A stretch of 64,000 nt of DNA from Lampropedia puyangensis (GCF_004833285.1 NZ_STFG01000003.1:62001-126000), one strand, 5' to 3'; positions 1 to 10,395 are shown, numbered from the stretch's first letter. A program made the numbers and translations. Notes: generated by a model from the sequence alone, not told the origin.

Positions 1-345
1 ACCATCCTGACCGTCACTCCAAGCTATCCTGTCACCTATATGGAAGGCAGTGCTGCAACCAACCGCGAGTTTGCTGAAAACAGCGAGCGCCAATGGCGTG
101 AAGAAGCTCAAAAAGCGATGGAAAAAGTGCAGCAAGAGGGACAGAGCCGCGGTGTTGCAACCGACGTCAAAGTCTTGAGTGGCGACAGTGTTTCTGACCT
201 GATTTTGCAAGCTGCGGCAGCAGATGACATTGACCTGATTGTGATGGCTTCCCATGGCCGCAAAGGCTTTGCCCGTTTGTTGCTCGGCAGTGAAACCCAG
301 CATGTGCTCACCGGTGCAAAAGCGCCAGTGTTGGTTCTGCGCTAA
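1..345 (+). CDS. Universal stress protein UspA family, 5' end outside the window
   Basis: The frame is open from base 1, so the first methionine in the window (base 40) is internal and the N-terminal strand of the fold is missing. The visible 114 residues end with the nucleotide-loop region SHGRKGFARLLLGS followed by APVLVLR, which is the C-terminal signature of UspA-fold proteins. The usual G-x2-G-x9-G(S/T) motif has Ala in place of its first Gly. Such proteins are cytoplasmic, often bind ATP and are induced by stress. The exact role cannot be set from the fragment. A terminator lies about 165 bases downstream. Confidence 0.9.
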   Translation, partial: TILTVTPSYPVTYMEGSAATNREFAENSERQWREEAQKAMEKVQQEGQSRGVATDVKVLSGDSVSDLILQAAAADDIDLIVMASHGRKGFARLLLGSETQHVLTGAKAPVLVLR

Positions 346-510
346 GTCAGCCAGCAGGGTTGCTATTGCTTTGATGCCGCTGGCTTAGAAGTGATCGCTT
401 TGGGGTTCATCCGATTGTGGAGCAAGCCCCATCCATTGAAAAGCACACGCATCACTTGCATCGAATCCATGCGCACTGATCTGGCCTGTGTTCAGATCGC
501 CGATATGATC

Positions 511-534
511 GCCCATCTCTGATGGGCTTTTTTT
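511..534 (+). terminator. Rho-independent terminator after the usp gene
   Basis: A perfect 7-bp stem (GCCCATC and GATGGGC) with a 3-base loop is followed by seven T. It would end transcripts reading rightward from the universal stress gene and isolates the following CoA-transferase. The 165 bases between the usp stop and this hairpin hold no convincing reading frame and may be a long 3' UTR or an sRNA. Confidence 0.9.
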
Positions 535-563
535 CGCCCTGTTATTGACCTTTGCTATTGATT

Positions 564-1775
564 ATGAACACCTCTGCATCGCCCGTCTCCCCCGCCAAGC
601 CATTGGCTGGCATTCGTGTTATTGAGTTCACCCACATGGTGATGGGGCCTGCATGCGGAATGATTTTGGCCGACTTAGGTGCAGAGGTAATCAAGGTTGA
701 GCCCATTGCTGGTGACAGTACACGTACCTTGTTGGGCGCAGGGGCCGGTTTTTTTCCGATGTTCAATCGGAATAAGCAAAGTATCGGCATCAACCTCAAA
801 GACGATGAAGGTTTGAATGTTGCACTCAAGTTGTGCGCCACCGCTGATGTGGTATTGCACAACTTCAAGCCTGGCGTTTTAGGTAAATTTGGCTTGGATT
901 ACACGAATTTGCAACGGCTCAATCCTCGCTTGATTTACGTCAACCTCACTGGTTTTCTACCCGGCCCATACGAACACCGCACAGCACTGGATGAAGTGGT
1001 GCAAATGATGGGCGGGCTAGCCTATATGACAGGCCGCCCTGGTGACCCGCTGCGCGCTGGCTCGAGCGTGAACGACATCATGGGAGGCATGTTTGGCGCT
1101 ATTGCTGCTTTGGCCGCTTTAATGCAACGCAATCAAACCCAATGCGGACAAGAAATTGATGCTGCCTTATTCGAAAACAATGTTTTTTTGGTTGGCCAGC
1201 ATATGCTGCAATACCAGATCACAGGGCAAGCAGCTAACCCCATGCCTGAGCGCATTTCACCTTGGGCGATTTACGACATTTTCACCGTTGCAGAGGGGGA
1301 GCAAATTTTCCTCGCAGCCGTCAGCGATGCACACTGGAAAACACTGTGCACGGTATTCCAGTGGACGGACTTGGCAGCCAAAGCTGAATTGCAAAGCAAT
1401 AACGAGCGCGTGCGCCAACGCCCAAGTTTGCTGCCTGAGTTGCGCGCACGTTTACAAGCGTACACGGCTGACTCGATTGCAACACTATTTGAAGCCAATG
1501 GCCTGCCATACGCGCGCATCATGCGGCCAGAGCAATTGTTTGAAGACCCTCATTTATTAGCCACACAAGGGCTAGAGCCTATTACCTTGGTTGATGGTGC
1601 ACAAGCCGGGCAAACAGTAGATGCCGCATTGCTGCCTATTCGCATGGACGGCCAGCGCCTGCGCACTTACCGCAACCCACCTAAACTGGGTGAGCAAACC
1701 GAAGCAATCTTGCAACAGTTGGGCTTTGAAACGGACCAAATCACTGCCTTGCGCAAAGGGCAAAGCATTTGCTGA
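564..1775 (+). CDS. CaiB/BaiF family (class III) CoA-transferase
   Basis: A 403-residue protein of the class III CoA-transferase family, which moves CoA between acyl-CoA and a free carboxylic acid through an aspartyl-CoA thioester. The N-terminal Rossmann part carries the family motif AGIRVIEFTHMVMGP and the catalytic Asp is probably D171 in SSVNDIMGG. Its length is typical. An in-frame TTG lies 12 bases earlier at 552, but the ATG at 564 is preferred. It stands alone between a terminator and nth, so the acid substrate cannot be inferred. It is clearly distinct from the second family member at 52021. Confidence 0.9.
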   Translation: MNTSASPVSPAKPLAGIRVIEFTHMVMGPACGMILADLGAEVIKVEPIAGDSTRTLLGAGAGFFPMFNRNKQSIGINLKDDEGLNVALKLCATADVVLHNFKPGVLGKFGLDYTNLQRLNPRLIYVNLTGFLPGPYEHRTALDEVVQMMGGLAYMTGRPGDPLRAGSSVNDIMGGMFGAIAALAALMQRNQTQCGQEIDAALFENNVFLVGQHMLQYQITGQAANPMPERISPWAIYDIFTVAEGEQIFLAAVSDAHWKTLCTVFQWTDLAAKAELQSNNERVRQRPSLLPELRARLQAYTADSIATLFEANGLPYARIMRPEQLFEDPHLLATQGLEPITLVDGAQAGQTVDAALLPIRMDGQRLRTYRNPPKLGEQTEAILQQLGFETDQITALRKGQSIC

Positions 1776-1841
1776 CACTAGCTGGGCGTAAGGTGCAAAG
1801 CCCCCCTGGCCACGCTTGATGCCAACAGACATACCGATACG

Positions 1842-2480
1842 ATGAAAAAAACCGACATTCCTTTGTTTTTCGCCGAACTTCAGGCGGCCAACCCTCACCC
1901 AGTGACTGAACTGGAATATGGCAGCCATTTTCAATTACTCGCTGCCGTACTGCTTTCCGCCCAAGCCACTGATGTGGGGGTAAACAAAGCCACAAGAAAG
2001 CTCTTTCCCATCGCAGGCACCCCACAAGCTATTTTGGATTTAGGTCTTGAAGGCTTGGAAGAGCACATCAAGACGATTGGTCTGTATCGCAGCAAAGCGA
2101 AAAACCTGATGGCGACCTGCCAAATGCTTGTAGAGCAGTACGGTGGAGACATTCCCCGCACACGCGAGGCGTTGGAACAACTGCCGGGCGTTGGGCGCAA
2201 AACAGCCAACGTAGTGCTCAATGTTGCCTTTGGCGAACCCACTATGGCCGTGGACACGCATATCTTCCGCGTCAGTAACCGTACCGGCTTGGCACCAGGC
2301 AAAAACCCGCTTGAAGTAGAGCTCAAACTACTCAAACGCGTGCCACAAACATATGCAGTGCATGCGCACCACTGGTTGATTTTGTTGGGCCGCTATGTAT
2401 GTCAGGCCCGCAAACCACGCTGCCGGGAATGCCGCGTCAGCCCTTGGTGCGATTTCAAACCCAAGACACAAAAGCCATGA
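1842..2480 (+). CDS. nth: Endonuclease III (DNA glycosylase/AP lyase)
   Basis: A 212-residue enzyme that removes oxidised pyrimidines and nicks the abasic site in base excision repair. The helix-hairpin-helix LPGVGRKTAN holds the catalytic Lys at residue 120 and VDTHIFRV holds the catalytic Asp at 138. The C-terminal C-x6-C-x2-C-x5-C loop (C187, C194, C197, C203) binds a 4Fe-4S cluster. All these positions match the E. coli numbering. Its TGA stop overlaps the start of the next gene by ATGA, which suggests translational coupling. Confidence 0.98.
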   Translation: MKKTDIPLFFAELQAANPHPVTELEYGSHFQLLAAVLLSAQATDVGVNKATRKLFPIAGTPQAILDLGLEGLEEHIKTIGLYRSKAKNLMATCQMLVEQYGGDIPRTREALEQLPGVGRKTANVVLNVAFGEPTMAVDTHIFRVSNRTGLAPGKNPLEVELKLLKRVPQTYAVHAHHWLILLGRYVCQARKPRCRECRVSPWCDFKPKTQKP

Positions 2481-3124
2481 CAGTGATGCCTCAAAGCGAT
2501 TTACCAGTTCTGTACACCTTCCGCCGCTGCCCGTACGCCATGCGTGCCCGTTTAGCGCTAGCTGCAGCACAACAGGCATACCAACCGATTGAAGTCGTTT
2601 TGCGCGACAAGCCCGCAGCGCTGCTACGCGCATCACCCAAAGGTACAGTGCCAGTCTTAATACTGCCCAGCGGCGAGGTAATTGATGAAAGCCTGAATAT
2701 CATGCTCTGGGCGCTTCACCAGCATGACCCGCAGCAATGGTTGATGCCGAGTATTGGCAGTCTCTCTCACATGCTAGAGGCCATTGGTGATTTAGATAAG
2801 AACTTCAAGCCTTTGTTGGACCGCTGCAAATACCCGGATCGCTATCCTGATGTCAGCCTAGATGACTCGCGTGCGAGAGCCTTGCAATGGCTCGTCCAAT
2901 GGGAGAAACGCTTGCAAAACCATGCATTTTTGTTTGGCACACAAAGCAGCTTGGCCGATGTAGCAATGTTTCCTTTTGTACGCCAATTCGCTGCCATTGA
3001 TACCGCATGGTGGGATGCCCAAGCCCTCCCCCATTTACAACAATGGCGCACGCATTGGCTGAATTTGCCGCTATTTGCCTGCGTCATGCAAAAGCCTCAA
3101 AGCCCGTCTGGAAAGCCGTTTTGA
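2477..3124 (+). CDS. Glutathione S-transferase family protein
   Basis: A 215-residue protein with an N-terminal thioredoxin-like domain (LYTFRRCPYAMRARLAL, then KGTVPVLILPSGEVIDES) and an all-helical C-terminal domain, the standard GST layout. CPYA at the active-site position points to a Cys-type (omega-like or glutaredoxin-like) enzyme with thiol-transferase or deglutathionylation activity rather than a Ser/Tyr type. The frame is open further upstream inside nth, but the ATG at 2477 overlaps the nth stop by four bases and places the domain start correctly. The last 28 bases overlap the 3' end of the convergent trmL gene. Confidence 0.88.
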   Translation: MTVMPQSDLPVLYTFRRCPYAMRARLALAAAQQAYQPIEVVLRDKPAALLRASPKGTVPVLILPSGEVIDESLNIMLWALHQHDPQQWLMPSIGSLSHMLEAIGDLDKNFKPLLDRCKYPDRYPDVSLDDSRARALQWLVQWEKRLQNHAFLFGTQSSLADVAMFPFVRQFAAIDTAWWDAQALPHLQQWRTHWLNLPLFACVMQKPQSPSGKPF

Positions 3125-3567
3125 CGCCATGCCTCAAATACCGTAACAGCCACAGAGTTGGACAGATTCAGACTGCGCTGGCCTTCACGCATGGGCAAAC
3201 GCAGGCGCTGCGGTAATGGAAACTGTTCTCGCACCGCCTCTGGCAACCCCTGTGTTTCTGCACCAAACACCAACCAATCACCCGGTTTGAATGCGACCTC
3301 AAACAAGTTGTGGCTGCCCTTGGTGGTCATGGCAAACAGGCGTTTCGGGTCGGGCTGCTGCGTCTCCAAAAACACTTGCCAACTGCTGTAGCGCAGCGTT
3401 CTGGCGTATTCGTGGTAATCCAAACCAGCGCGGCGCATATAACGGTCTTCCATCGAGAAGCCCAACGGTTCAATCAAATGCAATTGGCAACCCGTGTTGG
3501 CCGCCAAGCGAATGATGTTGCCGGTATTGGGAGGAATTTCAGGGTGGACCAGAACAATATGAAACAT
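3097..3567 (-). CDS. trmL: tRNA (cytidine/uridine-34-2'-O)-methyltransferase TrmL
   Basis: A 156-residue SPOUT-class methyltransferase that methylates the wobble ribose of certain leucine tRNAs using S-adenosylmethionine. It begins MFHIVLVHPEIPPNTGNI, the conserved opening of TrmL. The C-terminal knot region is seen in LVFGAETQGLPE and QRSLNLSNSVAV. The frame is open 32 codons further upstream, but the ATG at 3567 gives the family length (157 in E. coli). It lies downstream of argG on the same strand, separated by a terminator, and its 3' end overlaps the convergent GST gene. Confidence 0.95.
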   Translation of the reverse strand: MFHIVLVHPEIPPNTGNIIRLAANTGCQLHLIEPLGFSMEDRYMRRAGLDYHEYARTLRYSSWQVFLETQQPDPKRLFAMTTKGSHNLFEVAFKPGDWLVFGAETQGLPEAVREQFPLPQRLRLPMREGQRSLNLSNSVAVTVFEAWRQNGFPDGL

Positions 3568-3610
3568 GGCAAATTCCCTAGCCAGGCAAGATGCAGGCGC
3601 CATCTTGCTG

Positions 3611-3650
3611 CAATCAAAAACAAAGCGCCCACCGGTTTGGCAGGCGCTTT
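3611..3650 (-). terminator. Rho-independent terminator downstream of argG
   Basis: Read on the minus strand, an 8-bp stem AAAGCGCC/GGCGCTTT is followed by GTTTTTG. It sits 60 bases past the argG stop and in front of trmL, so it should separate the two transcripts. Confidence 0.85.
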
Positions 3651-3710
3651 CAGCGTCTATCAAAGAAAGCGCTACCTACATCAAGCATGTAGGCAAACGC
3701 TGTGTATGGC

Positions 3711-5057
<1,347 letters not shown>

Positions 5058-5140
5058 CTAACTGGGTAGATTCTGAAAGAAGATCAACAAACAAACGCCG
5101 CACACAAGCGCCAAAAATGCTTGGTACACCAACTGCGCGC

Positions 5141-5160
5141 GTAAAACCTGATGATTTTAC
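5141..5160. promoter_or_regulatory. Inverted repeat upstream of argG
   Basis: The 20-base site GTAAAACCTGATGATTTTAC has 6-bp perfect arms GTAAAA and TTTTAC around an 8-base centre. It lies 90 bases upstream of the argG start. It may be an operator or part of the promoter. It does not match the E. coli ArgR box well, so no regulator is assigned. Confidence 0.35.
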
Positions 5161-5332
5161 GGCAATGTGCGGCACGTTGGGCTTTCAATGCAGGCTGTAC
5201 ATGCCTTAAGCACCAGACTGGCTGCTTTGGCTTGACTGTTACTGCTGACCCCGTATAGTACCTAGAGTGGCATACGGGCAGGCGCGGTGCAAAACTCCAC
5301 ACCGCACACGATTGTCTTGCGTCAGACAGATT

Positions 5333-7600
5333 TCAATACGCCACCGAATAGCCAACAGCAAATGTTCGGCCAGGTGCGCGCAAATTAGACAGCTTGCCAT
5401 ACGTAGCTGCAGCTTGCTGTCCATACACCGTGTGGTAGTTGCGATTGGCCAAGTTGTATACACCAAATGTCAGCTTGCCACCCCCAAGAGGCGCTTGACC
5501 AACCAAATCAAAAATGGTGTAACTGTCGATACGCGCAGCCGGATTGGCGCGAATGCTCGGACTGACTGAAGCAGTTTGCGCATCACGCCAAGCTCTGTCT
5601 GTGCTCCCGACTGCCAAAGCCTGCAACTTCAATGCGATCCCCTCTGCAGACTGCCAGCCTACATAGGCCGTGGCTTTGAGTGGCGACACTCTGAAGGCGT
5701 TGAGTTCCTTCCAATTCCCTGCTGCGTCCTGGTACTGGCCACGGGTGAGTGCCAGAGTCCCCCCAGTCGACCAGCCATTCTTCATGGCGTAGTTCAGATT
5801 GCCCTCCAGCCCCCAGATACGTTCGTCGGTATCGGCCATCGTGACACTGTAGTCGCGATTGAATTGCACCACTTTGTCCGACGTGTTGTAAAAGCCCGTG
5901 ACGCCAGCATCCACGCCCCCCATACCCTGTGTGCGCCAGCCCAGCTCATAGCTATTGACTTGCAACGGATCCACATTGGTGCTGTTAACAACAAAGTTGG
6001 CCGGCACATCGCGCAGCATGCGTTGTGTATCTGGAAGGCTGAACCCTTGCGAGAAGTTAAAAAACAGTTGCTGCGCATCGCTGAGGTCATAGACCAAACC
6101 GGCATTGAACACCGTGCGAGAATGGCTCACACTACCGCCCTCCAATACTTTCGGTTGGTAACCCGCGACCTGGCTAGCTGCAATGGCTTCTGTATACGGT
6201 GTGGAATCTGCGACACGATTGCGGATCCGTTGGTGCCGCACCCCTGCCTGCACGCTGAGACGCTCCGTCAGTGGATAGTCCCCTTGCACAAACAAGCCCA
6301 GGTTCATCACACGAACATCAGGCCCCATGGCATATGTTTGTGCTGGCTGGTAGTTCAACCCGTTGCTGGCAATGAAGGCGTTGATGTTGTAGCTTTGCCC
6401 GCTTTGGCCGTCGCGCTCTTGTTCGTAGTCGACGCCATAGGTCAATGCCAGTGCGCGGCCAGCTACGTCTAAGTCTTTATGCAAAGCGCTGCGCAGCCCC
6501 CACAGGTCGATGTCCGTATTCGACTGCATGGCAACATACGAAAAGCCATTGGGTAAGGCTGCATGCGGTACTGCCGAAACAGAAGGAAACCAGCGCCCCA
6601 CTTCACCACGGTAATAGCTCTCCAGGGTCAGCTCTTGTCCATCCAGGAAATTTTGATTGCGGTATTGCAGATTCACGCCCGTATGTCGGGTGCGCGGCTG
6701 TGCATCGAGCTGCAAACCGGGCAAAGCCTCACGGCTAGGTTCATAGCTGGGGTTAAACAACACTGCCAAATTAGGGCCATAGTCAGGCCCATAGTCACTG
6801 TCTTGTCGGTCGTTGTAGTAATGCAGACCTGCCGTGAGCTGTTGGTCTGCATCCAAGTCCCAAGTCAGGCGGGCATTGATGCCCAGAGTGCGCGTGTCTT
6901 GCCGATCCGTCTGAGCAATTTCGGGGCCAATGCGGCGCCCATTAGAGTCTTGCGACTCGCCTTGCTGCGCCATACTCAGGCCCAATGAGCCGCTCAAGCC
7001 TTCGCGTTTGAATGAAGCACGCTGGGCAACTTGCCAACGCAGCGCATCGCTGTTCAGGCGCTTACCACTCCCCACCCCCACCTCGCTCTCAAAAGCCAGC
7101 GGTTTCTGGTTTGCACCACGGGTGATGATATTGATAATGCCGCCAGTGGCACCCGCACCATACAAGCTGGTGGCGCCGGAAATGACCTCAATCCGCTCAA
7201 TCATCGATGGGTTGATGCTGTTGAGTTGCCTAGAGCCATCGCGAGATCCTGTCAATGGCACACCATCAATCATGAACTGTACCGTGCGGCCGCGCATACT
7301 CATACCGTAATTGCTGCTGGTGCCCGTAGCAGGCGCCAGCGATGGCACCAATTGGCCAAGCACATCTGCCGTGCTGCGCCCTGGCCCGGCTTGCTCGGCG
7401 ATTTTTTCGCGGTCAATCGTGTAGACCGCGCCAGCCATCTGCGCAATGGTTTTGGCTGTGCGGGTTGCCATCACGGTCACTTCAGGCAGTTGTTGCTCGT
7501 CAACCTGCGAGGCTGGTACACCTTGCGAGAAGGCGTGTGAAGCCAGGGTTGATACAGTCAGCGCAAACAGCAAGTGGCGCTTGAACGGGGGAAATTGCAT
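5333..7600 (-). CDS. TonB-dependent siderophore receptor (IutA-like)
   Basis: A 755-residue outer-membrane receptor. A signal peptide (MQFPPFKRHLLFALTV, ending near SHAFSQ) is followed by the TonB box region LPEVTVMA, the plug domain (RGRTVQFMIDGVPL, RIEVISGATSLYGAGATGG) and a 22-strand barrel ending in an aromatic residue. The plug wording resembles receptors for hydroxamate-citrate siderophores such as aerobactin and rhizobactin. The ATG at 7600 is chosen because GGAG lies 7 bases before it; an upstream ATG is at 7636, overlapping the stop of the preceding importer gene. The gene is last in the operon with the importer and a small unknown protein. It is probably iron-repressed. Confidence 0.93.
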   Translation of the reverse strand: MQFPPFKRHLLFALTVSTLASHAFSQGVPASQVDEQQLPEVTVMATRTAKTIAQMAGAVYTIDREKIAEQAGPGRSTADVLGQLVPSLAPATGTSSNYGMSMRGRTVQFMIDGVPLTGSRDGSRQLNSINPSMIERIEVISGATSLYGAGATGGIINIITRGANQKPLAFESEVGVGSGKRLNSDALRWQVAQRASFKREGLSGSLGLSMAQQGESQDSNGRRIGPEIAQTDRQDTRTLGINARLTWDLDADQQLTAGLHYYNDRQDSDYGPDYGPNLAVLFNPSYEPSREALPGLQLDAQPRTRHTGVNLQYRNQNFLDGQELTLESYYRGEVGRWFPSVSAVPHAALPNGFSYVAMQSNTDIDLWGLRSALHKDLDVAGRALALTYGVDYEQERDGQSGQSYNINAFIASNGLNYQPAQTYAMGPDVRVMNLGLFVQGDYPLTERLSVQAGVRHQRIRNRVADSTPYTEAIAASQVAGYQPKVLEGGSVSHSRTVFNAGLVYDLSDAQQLFFNFSQGFSLPDTQRMLRDVPANFVVNSTNVDPLQVNSYELGWRTQGMGGVDAGVTGFYNTSDKVVQFNRDYSVTMADTDERIWGLEGNLNYAMKNGWSTGGTLALTRGQYQDAAGNWKELNAFRVSPLKATAYVGWQSAEGIALKLQALAVGSTDRAWRDAQTASVSPSIRANPAARIDSYTIFDLVGQAPLGGGKLTFGVYNLANRNYHTVYGQQAAATYGKLSNLRAPGRTFAVGYSVAY

Positions 7601-7635
7601 AAGAGACTCCAAGTTGGGCGAATTGAACACGTTCA

Positions 7636-8886
7636 TCAATCCGTGGGGTGTTCTTCTTGTTGTTCATTCAGGTGGATAAGCCAGTGACGGCACAGCACCA
7701 GTCCTAACGCAGACACAGCAGCTAACATGGCGTAATAGCCCGCAAAGCCCAATGCCTTGGCCAGAAAACCAGAAGCAGCACCGCCCACGAAAAAAAGCAG
7801 TAACTCAAAGCACACCAGCACGGTGAAATCAGTACCGGCTTGGGCTTTGGAGCACACACGCATGAATAAGGTATAGAGCGCCGTCATGGCGAAATAACGC
7901 ACAGCCAACACGGCGATGACCCAGAGACCTAGCGACCACTTGATGGCATCACCCGATAGCGTGGCCAACAGTGCTGCCAGCAAGAGATGTAGCAAGGTGC
8001 GTAGCCATCCAGCGCGCCAAAGCGCCTTCTCTGCATCCTGATTTTTGAGTGAGCGAGCCGCAGCCATTGCGGCCAACATGCCCGCTGACGCCCCCAGCAC
8101 CGAAATGAGTAAACCAATCTGTGGCAAAGACCAGCCATAGTCAACCAACAAAGGATTGAGCATGGCCATGCCAGGCGCTTCCACCAACCGATACAGAACA
8201 ATGATCAGCAAGACCCGGCGAATCAAAGGGCGCTTCAATGTGCGCAGCCAACTGGGCGCAGGCTGGCTACGCGTTGCAGGGGCAGACTCATGAATACCAG
8301 TGACAGCCAACATCGTCAAAGCACAAAGCGCAGCCAGTGACCATAAAGCAGGTGCCCAGCCATAGCGATCGACCATCCACAGCACGCCAGCACCCGCGAG
8401 CAGGCTTCCCAATGCGATTCCCATGCTTTGGGCCATACTGCCCAAGCGGTGTTGGCTGGGCTCCAAAGCTTCGACGGTGTAGCCATCAATGGCGATATCT
8501 TGCGTTGCTGCGAAAGTGGAAATGGCCAGTCCTATCAGAATAAAAGCCATCAACCCCCAGTCAAAACCACTGACGGCCAACGTAGCAATGCCAAGCACAA
8601 TCGCAACTTGGCTGATCAGCAACCAGGTTCGTCTGCGCCCCAAGCCAGGGATCTGCCAACGGTCTACGTACGGTGCCCACAAAAACTTCAATGCCCAGGG
8701 TATGTATAGCAGTGACAGCATGCCAATCCAGCGCAGATCAACACCCTGAGTGCGCAAGATCGCAGGCAGCGCCACACTGTAGAAATACAAAGGCAAAGCA
8801 TGCGCTAAATACAACGCAACAATCACAACCAAACGGCTAACAGGCACAACAGGCGCTGCACCTGCATAAGCATCAAGTTTGATCAT
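7636..8886 (-). CDS. RhtX/FptX-family siderophore importer (MFS)
   Basis: A 416-residue inner-membrane protein with about 12 hydrophobic segments. The sequences PWALKFLWAPYVDRW and TFAATQDIAIDGYTVE are typical of the AmpG/RhtX/FptX branch of the major facilitator superfamily. RhtX and FptX each carry an intact ferric siderophore across the inner membrane as single proteins, replacing an ABC importer. That function is inferred here from the family and from the adjoining TonB receptor. Its start overlaps the end of the upstream small gene by 14 bases, so the three genes look translationally coupled. Confidence 0.88.
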   Translation of the reverse strand: MIKLDAYAGAAPVVPVSRLVVIVALYLAHALPLYFYSVALPAILRTQGVDLRWIGMLSLLYIPWALKFLWAPYVDRWQIPGLGRRRTWLLISQVAIVLGIATLAVSGFDWGLMAFILIGLAISTFAATQDIAIDGYTVEALEPSQHRLGSMAQSMGIALGSLLAGAGVLWMVDRYGWAPALWSLAALCALTMLAVTGIHESAPATRSQPAPSWLRTLKRPLIRRVLLIIVLYRLVEAPGMAMLNPLLVDYGWSLPQIGLLISVLGASAGMLAAMAAARSLKNQDAEKALWRAGWLRTLLHLLLAALLATLSGDAIKWSLGLWVIAVLAVRYFAMTALYTLFMRVCSKAQAGTDFTVLVCFELLLFFVGGAASGFLAKALGFAGYYAMLAAVSALGLVLCRHWLIHLNEQQEEHPTD

Positions 8887-9262
8887 GCAAACACTCCATA
8901 CGTTGGACCAGCCATTCGTAAGCGCCAGCCCGGTCTGTCACCACGGCATACGGAACGCCCCAAGCGGCATGCAATGCAGGTGTATCCAGCCTCGCTTGCT
9001 CTTGTGCTGAGTGGGCAATGCGCACCAGACCACGGCAATGCTGGTGAAATGCGGCCTTGTGCTGTCTATACCATTGCGCTTGCACTGCACGGTAGTCTTT
9101 TGAAAAAGTCGCCCCCTCTGCCGTGCTGGCCATGAACAAAAAGTCCTGCCGACGTAAAAGCAACGTCTCGACATGGCTGAGCCAGTCGCGAATTTCTGCA
9201 GTCGCAACCTCGCCATGGAAGACCGCGTCCACCAATGCGACTTCGAACATCTTTAAACCCAT
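8873..9262 (-). CDS. Unknown 129-residue protein, first gene of the siderophore operon
   Basis: I do not recognise the family. The protein is soluble, has no signal peptide or membrane segment and is rich in Ala, His, Trp and Arg. Its middle part (KDYRAVQAQWYRQHKAAFHQH) is probably helical, and a lone Cys follows it (C at about residue 84). AGGG seven bases before the ATG at 9262 favours that start; another ATG lies at 9286. It overlaps the importer gene by 14 bases and is the promoter-proximal gene of the operon. The context suggests a cytoplasmic step of siderophore-iron use such as iron release, but nothing in the sequence proves this. Confidence 0.75.
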   Translation of the reverse strand: MGLKMFEVALVDAVFHGEVATAEIRDWLSHVETLLLRRQDFLFMASTAEGATFSKDYRAVQAQWYRQHKAAFHQHCRGLVRIAHSAQEQARLDTPALHAAWGVPYAVVTDRAGAYEWLVQRMECLHDQT

Positions 9263-9343
9263 CGTTGCACCCTGCTGCCTCGCCATTCAAAATAGCGCCC
9301 CATGGACGTGAGGCGGTTATGGTCATTTCGACACATTAAGTAA

Positions 9344-9362
9344 TGGAAATGAGAATAATGTC
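9344..9362. promoter_or_regulatory. Possible Fur box between the siderophore operon and its regulator
   Basis: The stretch GGAAATGAGAATAATGTCT matches the 19-base consensus GATAATGATAATCATTATC at about 11 positions, mainly in the AATGA-AAT-AT core. It lies in the divergent AT-rich intergenic region, where Fur or the AraC regulator would be expected to act on both directions. The match is moderate, so this is a suggestion. Confidence 0.45.
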
Positions 9363-9432
9363 TAATTTCTTTTTTTATTAGGCAAAAACAAATCCTTTTG
9401 TTGGAAAAAAAAGTTTTGTTGTGGAATCAGGT

Positions 9433-10395
9433 ATGCCCATTTACACGTGTGGACAACTCACCGCTGAAGCGAAATCCCTTGGCGGGCAAGTTGTGTTTGA
9501 CCATGACTGCCAACCTGATATGCCGGTACTCAGCGGCACTCAACGTGTGCAGGTCTTAGACAATGGCTTGGTGCTTTACCTCAGCCAGAGTCAGGATCTG
9601 GTCAGTGGCAACAGCAGCAACATCCTCCAATCGGGCATCATGGCAGCGGTCTTGCTGCAAGGCCAAGCTGAAGTCAGCCTGGGACAAGACCGCATGCACT
9701 TTCAAGCCAAACAACAGCAGCAACGCGCCTTTGTCGTCAACCTCACCGAGGCTGACCAGTTTTTGCGGCATTGGCATGCGGGGCGGCGTGAAACTAAGCT
9801 GTGTTTGAGCTTTACCTCCTCCTGGATGGAACGGTTCGTCCATGACGACCAGCAATGCAATCACCGCTTAAGGTCATTTACCAAACAGCACTGGCAGCGA
9901 AAACTCTGGCAGCCCTCACCCAATTTATTGCGGCGCGCCCATCTGCTTGAACAAGGTATTGCCCATACACCAACCCTTGTCGATCGGTTGCACTATGAAG
10001 GCTTTGCGCTGGACATGGCTGCTGAGATACTCCAAGACGTCGACCACTCTCAGCCTGCGAATCGTGTGAGCGAGCGCTGCGCACGCCATGCCAACCGTTT
10101 GAAGGATTGGCTCGACAGCGGAACTGCAGAACACCTACGAATCTGCGACATGGCTCGCGAGCTGGGCACCAATGCGGTGGATTTGCAAAATGGTTTCCGC
10201 ACACGCTTTGGCATGACAATTGCCGCTTATGTGCGCCATACTCGGCTAGAACGTGCCTACCAGGCGCTTGAGCAGCAAGCCGTTTCCATTGAAAGTGCAG
10301 CAGAACTGGCCGGATACGCACACCTGAGCAGTTTCTGCGCCGCATTTAAGCAGCGCTATGGCTTTAGCCCTATGCAGGCCAAAGCACGCGCATGA
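9433..10395 (+). CDS. AraC-family transcriptional regulator, PchR-like
   Basis: A 320-residue regulator. The C-terminal third holds two helix-turn-helix units (RICDMARELGTNAVDLQNGF and ESAAELAGYAHLSSFCAAFK), with the AraC ending KQRYGFSP. The N-terminal half resembles the siderophore-sensing domain of PchR-type activators. It is divergent from the siderophore operon and probably activates it when the ferric siderophore enters the cell. The start is taken as the ATG at 9433, which has GGA 7 bases upstream; a GTG at 9421 is the alternative. Confidence 0.87.
   Translation: MPIYTCGQLTAEAKSLGGQVVFDHDCQPDMPVLSGTQRVQVLDNGLVLYLSQSQDLVSGNSSNILQSGIMAAVLLQGQAEVSLGQDRMHFQAKQQQQRAFVVNLTEADQFLRHWHAGRRETKLCLSFTSSWMERFVHDDQQCNHRLRSFTKQHWQRKLWQPSPNLLRRAHLLEQGIAHTPTLVDRLHYEGFALDMAAEILQDVDHSQPANRVSERCARHANRLKDWLDSGTAEHLRICDMARELGTNAVDLQNGFRTRFGMTIAAYVRHTRLERAYQALEQQAVSIESAAELAGYAHLSSFCAAFKQRYGFSPMQAKARA

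Noticed and set aside
5576-6472. A 298-codon plus-strand frame
   Set aside because: It lies antisense to the TonB receptor and has no family features.
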